DNA of 60,009 bases, from positions 1-60,009 of the forward strand of contig NZ_JAAFYZ010000041.1 in assembly GCF_018274385.1 (NCBI RefSeq). The letters are read 5' to 3'. Source of the stretch: Catenulispora pinistramenti (GTDB lineage: Bacteria > Actinomycetota > Actinomycetes > Streptomycetales > Catenulisporaceae). The position numbers and the translations under genes were made by a program. The notes beneath the pieces are model-generated. The model made no database searches. It was not told the DNA's origin and saw only the letters and a program-made list of their open reading frames with translations. Shown piece after piece: positions 16,421-23,010 of this stretch. Position 1 is the first letter of the stretch. Each line of letters opens with the position of its first letter.

Positions 16421-16438
16421 ACTTCGGTAGACTGAAGC
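16421..16438. promoter_or_regulatory. Imperfect HxlR operator (site 1)
   Basis: ACTTCGGTAGACTGAAGC matches site 2 at most positions with the same 2-bp centre, and lies 41 bp from it centre to centre, about four helical turns. It is closer to the SDR start and probably controls that gene. Confidence 0.65.
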
Positions 16439-16460
16439 CAGCTGGTACCCGCCAGCATCT

Positions 16461-16480
16461 GACTTCAGTGGACTGAAGTC
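16461..16480. promoter_or_regulatory. Perfect 20-bp HxlR operator palindrome (site 2)
   Basis: GACTTCAGTGGACTGAAGTC consists of perfect 9-bp arms around GG. It lies 24 bp before the HxlR start codon and would give autoregulation. The two sites together are the clearest operators in the window. Confidence 0.75.
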
Positions 16481-16503
16481 AACTCGAGGGAGGCCGAGCC
16501 GTC

Positions 16504-16971
16504 ATGGAACTGCACCCGCCGCTGGACGACCGCACCACCTGGTCCCCGATCGGCGACTGCCCGGTCGAGAAGGCGATGGGGGTGATCGGCTCCCGCAACT
16601 CGATGCTGATCATGCGCGAGGCCTTCTACGGCACCACCCGCTTCGACGACTTCGCCCAGCGCGTCGGCATGGCCCCGGCCACGACCTCGGCGAACCTCAA
16701 GGCGCTGGCCGAAGCCGGCCTGCTGGCCCGCCGCCCCTACCGCGACCCCGGCGGCCGTGCACGCGAGGAGTACCTGATCACCGAGTCCGGCCGCGACCTG
16801 ATGCCCGCGCTGATCGCGCTGTTCCGCTGGGGCCAGAAGCACGCGGGCGGTCCGGCGACGCTGGACCTGGCCCATGTCGGGTGCGGGCAGAGCGTAGAGG
16901 TGTCGGTGACGTGCCGGGAGCACCACGAGGTGGGCTTCGAGGAGGTCGAGCTGATAGATCGGGGCGATTAA
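16504..16971 (+). CDS. HxlR-family winged-helix regulator
   Basis: A 155-residue HxlR/MarR-like protein. CPVEKAMGVIGSRNSMLIMREAFYGTTRFDDFAQRVGMAPATTSANLKALAEAGLL is the winged-helix DNA-binding domain, beginning with the conserved Cys (Cys20) that in related redox sensors reacts with electrophiles. YLITESGRDLMPALIALFRWG is the dimerisation helix. Two further Cys (CGQSVEVSVTC, C-terminal) could form a small metal or thiol site. ATG at 16504 follows a GAGGGAGG element. It is divergent from the SDR gene with two palindromic sites between. Confidence 0.9.
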   Translation: MELHPPLDDRTTWSPIGDCPVEKAMGVIGSRNSMLIMREAFYGTTRFDDFAQRVGMAPATTSANLKALAEAGLLARRPYRDPGGRAREEYLITESGRDLMPALIALFRWGQKHAGGPATLDLAHVGCGQSVEVSVTCREHHEVGFEEVELIDRGD

Positions 16972-17082
16972 TCCGACCGTGGAACAGCCGCGCGTGCCGG
17001 ATACTCCGCCGCGATGCCGCCACGAGCACACCGCGTGGAAATCAGTGGTGCCGACTTCAGGTCGGCCAATACGTTCGCTGCC

Positions 17083-17568
17083 ATGCTGTCCACTGCGCGC
17101 CCGGGCGAGCGCCCGGCAACCTCCGACGACGGTCCGCACCGCCAGGTGGACCAGCGATCGAGCCCTGATCTTTGGGGCCGGCTGGTCGCGCGGACCTTCG
17201 CCTTGCCCGATGTCGTCGAGGGCCACAGCCAGGTCTCACCGGCCTCGTCCAGAGCGGTCTTCCTGACTGACCGCCACGAGGAACGCGCTCCGGAGACGTC
17301 GCTGGCGCCCGGAAAGCGTCTGGAGCCGGTGCACCTGCACGGCGTCGAGGACACCAGCGTCCACCTGGTGCTTCCACCAGAGCGCGGCCGGGAACTGGAG
17401 AGTCTCGGGTGGGCCGAAGCCCATCAGTATGCCGACTTCGGGACCGAGTTCATGCTCTACGGCCCTCGTTCCGCCGACGAACTGGACGCCGTGGTCTCGG
17501 TCATCGCCGAGAGCCTGGCCTTCGCACGCGGGCCGGCGCTGACCGATTTCCCCCGCCCGCCTCAGTAG
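17083..17568 (+). CDS. DUF5519/luciferase-domain-like protein
   Basis: About 161 residues. WGRLVARTFALPDVVEGHS, AVFLTD, KRLEPVHLHGVEDTSVHLVLPPERGREL and FMLYGPRSADELDAVVSVIAESLAFARG follow the pattern of the small luciferase-like domain (Pfam-style DUF5519), which has the LPGV...HvH...vdvrL...W layout. Activity of this family is unclear despite the name. The start is uncertain: ATG 17083 is chosen because third-position GC is poor before it; ATG 17014 is also in frame, and neither has a good ribosome-binding site. The 3' end overlaps the convergent regulator gene by 7 bp. Confidence 0.6.
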   Translation: MLSTARPGERPATSDDGPHRQVDQRSSPDLWGRLVARTFALPDVVEGHSQVSPASSRAVFLTDRHEERAPETSLAPGKRLEPVHLHGVEDTSVHLVLPPERGRELESLGWAEAHQYADFGTEFMLYGPRSADELDAVVSVIAESLAFARGPALTDFPRPPQ

Positions 17569-18551
17569 TCATCTTCCCGACTCCCCCGCGAAGCGCTCTC
17601 CACAAGCACGTCTCCGGCGGCGGTCCGGTAGTAGAGCACTGATCTGCCCGAGCGCCGGCGCCGGACCAGGTCCGCGTCCAGCAGAACCTTGAGATGGCGG
17701 CCGACCGAGCCCAGTGGCTGGCCGGTCAGCGTCACCAGGTGGGTGGTGCTCTTCGGCGCCGTCAGCAGCAGCAGGATCGTCGCGCGGTTCGGGCCGAGCA
17801 GGCGGGCCAGCGGCTGTGGGGCGGTGGTCGTGCCGACGTCCGCGAGCGCGCCGGTGCACGGGTAGATGATCGCGTAGCGGGGGGTGGTGTCCCAGGTGAC
17901 CCAGCCTCGGCCGGGGGTCACCGGGGCGAAGTAGAGGCGGGCGCCGGTGGTTTGGCGGGGTGGGAAGTCGTGGAGGTTGATCTGCAGGCGGCCGTCGCCG
18001 AGCCAGCGCATGCCGGGGCGCATGTCGTTCAGGGCCGCGGCCCAGCCCGCCTGGCTGAGGTGGGCGGTGCGGGAGACGATGTCCGCTTCCATCAGCCGGC
18101 GGCGGCGCTCCCAGGTCGGCGCGACGGTGTGGGTCCAGACCCAGGCCAGGACGTCGGCGAGGCGGTCGGCGAGGTCCTGGCGGTCCAGGCCCGCCGGGAG
18201 CGGGCCGCCGGAGGAGACGGCCAGCTGCTCGCGGGCCGCGTCGGGCGGGGTGCCGCGGACGATGTCCAGCTCCTGCTCGAACGTCCGGTCGCCGATCGGC
18301 ACCGGCGCCAGCAGGTCCGCGATCCAGTGCGTGCGGGCGCCCATCGCCGCGTCCAGGAGCGGGCCGGTCAGCGGGTCGGCCTCGACCATGGCGCGGTAGG
18401 CGGCGCGGTGTACGTCGAACCAGGCCTTCTCCGCCGGGTGGGAGGTGGTCGCCCGGTAGAGGGTGTGCAGGCATGCGTGGGCCTCGGACAGCGGCGAGAC
18501 CACGAAGCGGCCGCTCGCCAGCGTGTCGGTGTCGACCAGCCACCAGCCCAT
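17562..18551 (-). CDS. ArsR-type winged-helix regulator with DUF5937-like N-terminal domain
   Basis: A 329-residue protein. About 245 N-terminal residues (MGWWLVDTDTLASGRFVVSP...) resemble the uncharacterised domain found before ArsR-type helix-turn-helix regions in actinomycetes; the C-terminal 80 residues hold the winged helix (LARLLGPNRATILLLL...TTHLVTLTGQPLGSVGRHLKVLLDADLVRRRRSGRSVLYYRTAAGDVLV). Start ATG 18551 has GGAGG 7 bases upstream. It is divergent from an MFS exporter gene 60 bp away, so efflux control is likely. No metal-binding Cys motif of classical ArsR proteins is visible. Confidence 0.8.
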   Translation of the reverse strand: MGWWLVDTDTLASGRFVVSPLSEAHACLHTLYRATTSHPAEKAWFDVHRAAYRAMVEADPLTGPLLDAAMGARTHWIADLLAPVPIGDRTFEQELDIVRGTPPDAAREQLAVSSGGPLPAGLDRQDLADRLADVLAWVWTHTVAPTWERRRRLMEADIVSRTAHLSQAGWAAALNDMRPGMRWLGDGRLQINLHDFPPRQTTGARLYFAPVTPGRGWVTWDTTPRYAIIYPCTGALADVGTTTAPQPLARLLGPNRATILLLLTAPKSTTHLVTLTGQPLGSVGRHLKVLLDADLVRRRRSGRSVLYYRTAAGDVLVESASRGSREDDY

Positions 18552-18611
18552 GGTTTCGCCTCCACGCGAAACTGTACCGGCGGTGGCCCGGGCGCTCACA
18601 CACTGACGGGC

Positions 18612-19805
18612 ATGCGGACCTACCGGCAGCTCTTCGCGACCCCCGAGTTCCAACCCCTGTTCCTCACCAGCCTGGCCCAGATCGCCGCCCAGACGGTCAG
18701 CGGCCTGGCGCTGAGCACGCTCGTCTACGCCGCCACCGGCTCCCCGCTGCTGTCCGCGCTGAGCATGTTCGGCCCCAGCCTGGCGCAGGTGATCGGGGCG
18801 ACCGCGCTGATGTCGGCCGCGGACCTGATCCCGCCGCGCGCGGCGATGTCCGGGCTGGCGCTGGTCTTCGCGGTCGCGACCGCCGCGCAGGCGATCCCGG
18901 GGCTGCCGATCGCGGCGTCGTTCGGCATCCTGTTCGTGATCGGCGTCCTGGCCTCGGTCGGCGGCGGCGTGCGCTACGGGCTGCTCAACGAGATCGTGCC
19001 GAAGCAGGGATACCTGATCGGCCGCTCGGTGCTGAACATGGCGGTCGGCACGATGCAGATCTGCGGCTACGGGCTCGGCGGCGCGCTGCTGGCCGCGTTG
19101 TCGCCGCGCGCCACGCTGCTGGTCGGCGCGGGTCTGTACCTGGCCGCGGCCGTCGTCGCCCGGTTCGGGCTCAGCGGACGGCCGCAGCGGGCGACCGGAC
19201 GTCCGTCGGTCACCCAGACCTGGCGGAACAACGCGGCCCTGTGGGCCTCGGCGCCGCGCCGCTACGTCTTCCTCGCGCTGTGGGTCCCCAACGGGCTGAT
19301 CGTGGGCTGCGAATCGTTGTTCGTCTCGCTGTCGCCACGCCACGCCGGGGTGCTGTTCGCCAGTGCCGCGTTCGGGATGCTGCTCGGCGACATCACGACC
19401 GGCCGGTTCCTGCCCGCGCGCTGGCGGCGGGTCCTCGGCGCTCCGCTGCGGCTGCTGCTCGCGGTGCCGTACCTGGTGTTCGCGCTGCACCCGGGGATAC
19501 CGGTGGCCGCGGTGGCCGTGATGCTCGCGTCGATCGGCTACGCGGCGAGCCTGCTGTTGCAGGAGCGTCTCATGGCCCTGACTCCGCACGAGCTCAGCGG
19601 GCAGGCGCTCGGGTTGCAGTCTTCGGGGATGCTGACGATGCAGGGGGTGGGGGCGGTCGTGGCCGGCGTGCTCGCTCAGTGGTCCTCGCCGGCCGCGGCG
19701 ATGACGACCATGGCGGTGTTGTCGGTGCTGGTGACGTTGAGTCTGGCTCGGGGGCTGCGCGCCGAGGCGCCGACCACCGCGCAGCCGCGCCTGGCCGGCG
19801 TGTAG
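18612..19805 (+). CDS. MFS transporter (probable exporter)
   Basis: A 397-residue major facilitator superfamily protein with about 12 hydrophobic segments. FATPEFQPLFLTSLAQIAAQTVSGLALSTLVY is the first membrane helix, and the protein resembles drug-export MFS_1 members that sit beside ArsR/TetR regulators. The middle loop (SGRPQRATGRPSVTQTWRNN) is basic and separates the two six-helix halves. Start ATG 18612 lies 60 bp from the divergent regulator start; the ribosome-binding site is weak. Substrate unknown. Confidence 0.85.
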   Translation: MRTYRQLFATPEFQPLFLTSLAQIAAQTVSGLALSTLVYAATGSPLLSALSMFGPSLAQVIGATALMSAADLIPPRAAMSGLALVFAVATAAQAIPGLPIAASFGILFVIGVLASVGGGVRYGLLNEIVPKQGYLIGRSVLNMAVGTMQICGYGLGGALLAALSPRATLLVGAGLYLAAAVVARFGLSGRPQRATGRPSVTQTWRNNAALWASAPRRYVFLALWVPNGLIVGCESLFVSLSPRHAGVLFASAAFGMLLGDITTGRFLPARWRRVLGAPLRLLLAVPYLVFALHPGIPVAAVAVMLASIGYAASLLLQERLMALTPHELSGQALGLQSSGMLTMQGVGAVVAGVLAQWSSPAAAMTTMAVLSVLVTLSLARGLRAEAPTTAQPRLAGV

Positions 19806-19814
19806 CTTGGGGCC

Positions 19815-20156
19815 ATGGATTCCGGGGACCGGATAACGGTGGAAATGCGGCTGGCCGCGATCGAGGAGAAGCTCGACCTGGTCCTGGCCCATCTGGGCCT
19901 CGACGGGGATCCGGGCTCGGACCTGTACGCGCCGCTGACGGCGGCCACGACGGCGGCGGGCGCGAACGGCTCGGCGGTGTGGGCGCCGGGTTCGGCGATC
20001 GAGACGGACCCGCAGCTCGCGGCGCTGATTCAGGCGGGCAAGAAGATCCAGGCGATCAAGGTCTATCGGGAGGCCACCGGCGCCGGATTGAAGGACGCGA
20101 AGAACGCGGTCGAGGCGCTGGAGCGGAGTATGCGCGGGGACGGGCGGCGGCGGTAG
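19815..20156 (+). CDS. Small protein with ribosomal bL12 C-terminal-like domain
   Basis: 113 residues. Residues 7-32 form an amphipathic helix (MRLAAIEEKLDLVLAHLGL, coiled-coil-like); a flexible Ala/Thr/Gly linker follows; residues 67-105 (ALIQAGKKIQAIKVYREATGAGLKDAKNAVEALE) match the bL12 C-terminal domain pattern KIxAIKxYRExTGxGLKEAKxxVE. No ribosomal genes are near, so this is a stand-alone paralogue; related bL12-like proteins occur in actinomycetes, sometimes with membrane helices. It starts 9 bp after the MFS stop and may be co-transcribed. Function unknown. Confidence 0.75.
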   Translation: MDSGDRITVEMRLAAIEEKLDLVLAHLGLDGDPGSDLYAPLTAATTAAGANGSAVWAPGSAIETDPQLAALIQAGKKIQAIKVYREATGAGLKDAKNAVEALERSMRGDGRRR

Positions 20157-20200
20157 CAGTGCCGGCAGCCCGCCCATAGAACCGCTATCCGCTAGAACCG

Positions 20201-21046
20201 CTACTCGGCCAAGTGCCGCCGCCGCAGTTCGCCACACAGCCCGACCAGGGCGCGCGCCCGGGCGAACTCGGTGGGGGTGAAGTCCAGCGTCTCGCGGGTG
20301 ACCAGGAGGGTTCCGCCACCGGGATCGGACAGCGTGATCAGGGTCCCGGTACACGCCGCCTCCGGGACTTCGCGCGGGTCCCAGGTGACGGCGCACTGGC
20401 CGAACAGGTCGTGGAGCGCGGCCGGTAGGCCGGCGTCCCCGGCGGCCAGGCGGGCGGCGAGGGTGAGCACCCGGGCGGGGGCATCGGTGAGGTCGTCGCG
20501 GGCCGCGCGGTCGACGAGCGACACGTCCGCGCCGCCGGAGGCGATGGCCGACGCCAGCGCCTCGGCGTCGATCGTCGCGGGCACGTCGAGCAGGAACTCG
20601 TCCAGGACTCCGGTACCGAGTGGGTGGACCTGCAGGCCGACGATGTTGGCGCCGAGTGCGGCCAGCCGTTCGCAGACCGCTGCCAGAGAGCCGGGCCGGT
20701 CGCCCAGTGCGGCGCGCACGCGCCACAGGTTCAGATCCTCGCGCCACTCCCCCAAAGCCGCGTCGAGACCGTCGTCCGCCGGCCGTACCGAGACGAACGG
20801 CGTGTGCGCACGCAGCCGTCCCGGTCCGTAGACGCGCCACCACCATTGCAGCACCGAGGCCGCCAGCAAGGCCGCACCGAGCGCGATCAACAGGGTCCAG
20901 CCGTAGTGCCGGCGCCCGAGCACCTCGGTGAACAGCCCGGCGGTGCCGATGGCGAGGAAGAGCACTGCCAGCTCGATGATCTCCCGGCGCCAACTCCATT
21001 CGGGACGACGGCGGGCACGGCCCGGTTCCTGGCGAGAAGTCCGCAT
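20201..21046 (-). CDS. Membrane-anchored ACT-domain protein
   Basis: 281 residues. Two membrane segments (about 24-42 and 50-68) follow a basic N-terminus, then a cytosolic region. LWRVRAALGDRPGSLAAVCERLAALGANIVGLQVHPLGTGVLDEFLLDVP is a typical ACT ligand-binding domain (residues about 107-155); a second, weaker ACT-like half may follow (LTLAARLAAGDAGLPAALHDLF). ACT domains bind amino acids or other small ligands. The C-terminal part contains a possible regulatory strand pair. Proteins of this layout are common and uncharacterised in Streptomyces-like genomes. Confidence 0.78.
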   Translation of the reverse strand: MRTSRQEPGRARRRPEWSWRREIIELAVLFLAIGTAGLFTEVLGRRHYGWTLLIALGAALLAASVLQWWWRVYGPGRLRAHTPFVSVRPADDGLDAALGEWREDLNLWRVRAALGDRPGSLAAVCERLAALGANIVGLQVHPLGTGVLDEFLLDVPATIDAEALASAIASGGADVSLVDRAARDDLTDAPARVLTLAARLAAGDAGLPAALHDLFGQCAVTWDPREVPEAACTGTLITLSDPGGGTLLVTRETLDFTPTEFARARALVGLCGELRRRHLAE

Positions 21047-21155
21047 GCCCCGACTGTGCCGGTCGGTTGTTGCATGATCAGGTCCGGATCGTCACGGTTG
21101 CGTGAATCCGGCGGTGAGGCCGACGGGGCCGATGGGGCCGACGGGACGGGTCGGC

Positions 21156-21764
21156 TCAGGTTGTCGCACGCCCCAGGAACGTCAACCCCGGATCGTCGAT
21201 CGGGATCTCATGGAAGCCCATCCGGTCGTAGAAGGCACGGGCCGCCGTGTTCGCCGTCGACATCACCAGGTGCACCCGCTTCGCCCCGGCCTGGTCCAGA
21301 GCCGCGAACAGCGTGCTGAGCAGTGCCCTGCCATGCCCCTGTCCTTGGTGGCTGGGCAGCAGGTCGATGTGCAGATGCGCCGGGTAGTCCGCGAGTTCCG
21401 GGACGATCCTGCGCTCGGGGTGGTGCAGCAGCTCGGTCATCACCGCGTCCAGCGTGCCCGGCTCGCCGCCCGGCAGCGGATGCCGCGCGCCGACCATCGG
21501 CAGCCACCTGTCGCGCAGTTCGCGCACGAACCGCTCGCTGTCACTGGTGCCCAGCACGTAGCCGACCGCCCGGCCGCCGTCATCGAGCACGAACGCGAGG
21601 TCGGGTTCGAGGGTGACATAGGGGGCGGCGAAGACGTCCGGCAGCAGATCCTGGTCACGGTAGATACCGCGCGCGTCGCCTCCGGCGTATCCGGTGCGCA
21701 TGCAGATGTCGTAAAGGGCGTCCCGGTCTTCGGGTCGATAGAGGCGGATCGTAGGCGAGGACAC
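21156..21764 (-). CDS. GNAT-family N-acetyltransferase
   Basis: 202 residues. IRLYRPEDRDALYDICMRTGY opens the domain; HIDLLPSHQGQGHGRALLSTLFAAL carries the QGQGxGRALL acetyl-CoA pyrophosphate-binding motif; HLVMSTANTAARAFYDRMGFHEI is the usual C-terminal strand-helix. The length and the middle section (HPERRIVPELADYPAHLHIDL) resemble the OGA-like acetyltransferase subgroup. Start is GTG 21764 with AGGAGG about 9 bases upstream; a longer frame to 21854 lacks family similarity. Acceptor unknown. Confidence 0.85.
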   Translation of the reverse strand: MSSPTIRLYRPEDRDALYDICMRTGYAGGDARGIYRDQDLLPDVFAAPYVTLEPDLAFVLDDGGRAVGYVLGTSDSERFVRELRDRWLPMVGARHPLPGGEPGTLDAVMTELLHHPERRIVPELADYPAHLHIDLLPSHQGQGHGRALLSTLFAALDQAGAKRVHLVMSTANTAARAFYDRMGFHEIPIDDPGLTFLGRATT

Positions 21765-21887
21765 GGATCGAAGCCTCCTGTTGACCTTTAGGACGAGAGC
21801 GGCTTCACCGTAGCGTTCGGGACTGACAACGCGGGTCGGCAGCCCGCCTACCAAGACCGCCCACCAGAACCGCGGCCGCGCACGCCG

Positions 21888-22610
21888 TCAGCGGGTGGCC
21901 TGCTCCGCGATCAGCCCCGTGACCCGCACCCGGTCCGGGTGCATCTCCTCGACCGTCTTGTGCCGGTGCGACCACGGCTGGCGCAGGTCCGGGGTGTACA
22001 AACGCGGCACAGCGCAGCCGTAGCGCTTGGCGTGGTAGAGCGCGATGTCCGCCCGCCGGAGCACGTCGGAGAAGGTGTCACCGGATTCGGACACCGCTAT
22101 GCCGGCCGAGGCGCTGGGCACCAGCGTGACCGAGCGGATCTCATCGAGTTTCAGGTACTGCGGGGCGCCGAGGACTCCGACGATCGCGGTGACGTCGCGC
22201 AGCACAACCCGCGGGTCGGCCGAGGGCAGCAGCAGGACGAACTCGTCGCCGCCGAGGCGGAAGGCCCGGGCGCCGACGTCGCGGCAGGCCGCGGCCAGGC
22301 GTTCGCCGACGGCGACCAGGTGGGTGTCGCCGACCTGATGGCCCCAGGTGTCGTTGACCGTTTTGAAGTCGTCCAGGTCCAGCAGGGCGGCCGCGGGTGG
22401 TCGGCCGGCCCGGGCGGCGTGCTGGTAGTGCTGGCGGGCGGCGGTGCGGTTGGGCAGTCCGGTGAGCGCGTCGTGGTCGGCGAGCCAGCGGGCGTGGGCG
22501 GCCTCGCCGGTGGCGCGGCGGACCCGGCGGCGCATCGCGGCCAGCCCGGCCAGGAAGCCGGAGACCGCCGCCGCCGGCGTCGTCAGACACACCATCAGTT
22601 CGGAACCCAC
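21888..22610 (-). CDS. GGDEF-domain diguanylate cyclase
   Basis: 240 residues. One N-terminal membrane segment (about 5-26) is followed by the GGDEF domain: DHDALTGLPNR (46-55), LDLDDFKTVNDTWGH (77-91) and the active-site RLGGDEF (118-124, GGDEF 120-124). The signature is intact, so it should make cyclic di-GMP. No RxxD inhibitory I-site is present five residues before the signature, so product inhibition is unlikely. Start is GTG 22610 after GGGGGGAGC. It lies 18 bp downstream of the DUF5999 gene and is probably co-transcribed with it. Confidence 0.9.
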   Translation of the reverse strand: MGSELMVCLTTPAAAVSGFLAGLAAMRRRVRRATGEAAHARWLADHDALTGLPNRTAARQHYQHAARAGRPPAAALLDLDDFKTVNDTWGHQVGDTHLVAVGERLAAACRDVGARAFRLGGDEFVLLLPSADPRVVLRDVTAIVGVLGAPQYLKLDEIRSVTLVPSASAGIAVSESGDTFSDVLRRADIALYHAKRYGCAVPRLYTPDLRQPWSHRHKTVEEMHPDRVRVTGLIAEQATR

Positions 22611-22628
22611 CGCTGCTCCCCCCGGATC

Positions 22629-22868
22629 TCAGCTCGTGCGGTGCGGCGCGACGGCCCGGCCGTCGGGCAGCAGTTCGCCGGTGTCCTCGAACTGGACCAC
22701 CCCGTTGCACAGCAGCCCCCATCCCTGTTCGGGGTGGCTGGCGACCAGGTACGCGGCCTCGCGGTCGGAGTCATCGGCGGTCGGGCACGGCGGCTGGTGC
22801 TCGCACGTGCGCTGGGCGGGAAGGACTGCGCCTCGGCGCGCGGCTTCGGGGTCCTTCATGGCGATCAT
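22629..22868 (-). CDS. DUF5999-family small protein
   Basis: 79 residues. TCEHQPPCPTADDSDREAA, ASHPEQGWGLLCNGVVQFED and TGELLPDGRAVAPH match the strongly conserved actinomycete DUF5999 proteins. Cys22, His24, Cys28, His45 and Cys54 are candidate metal ligands. Start is ATG 22868 with AGGAGG 6 bases upstream; the frame remains open to 22946. It precedes the GGDEF gene by 18 bp. The family has no known function to my knowledge. Confidence 0.85.
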   Translation of the reverse strand: MIAMKDPEAARRGAVLPAQRTCEHQPPCPTADDSDREAAYLVASHPEQGWGLLCNGVVQFEDTGELLPDGRAVAPHRTS

Positions 22869-22983
22869 CTTTGGCCTCCTGCGTGGCCGGCCGTCTGCAC
22901 CGGGTGTGGCGAGAGCGACGAGGTGTTTTGCGTTACACGCCCCCACCCACGAGGCTCGCGGGCCCTCTCGTCTAGATCAATAA

Positions 22984-23005
22984 GTATCCCATTTTGCAGG
23001 GATAC
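22984..23005. terminator. Hairpin after LAL regulator gene
   Basis: GTATCCC (22984-22990) and GGGATAC (22999-23005) flank ATTTTGCA in an unusually AT-rich patch just after the regulator stop. It could terminate that transcript or be an operator for the DUF5999-GGDEF pair downstream. The sequence around it contains AATTTATT. Confidence 0.5.
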
Positions 23006-23010
23006 GTAAT

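Noticed and set aside
18552-20999. Upstream extension of the ArsR-type gene frame
   Set aside because: The open frame continues antisense through MFS and ACT genes only because GC-rich DNA has few stops; a GGAGG and ATG at 18551 define the gene.
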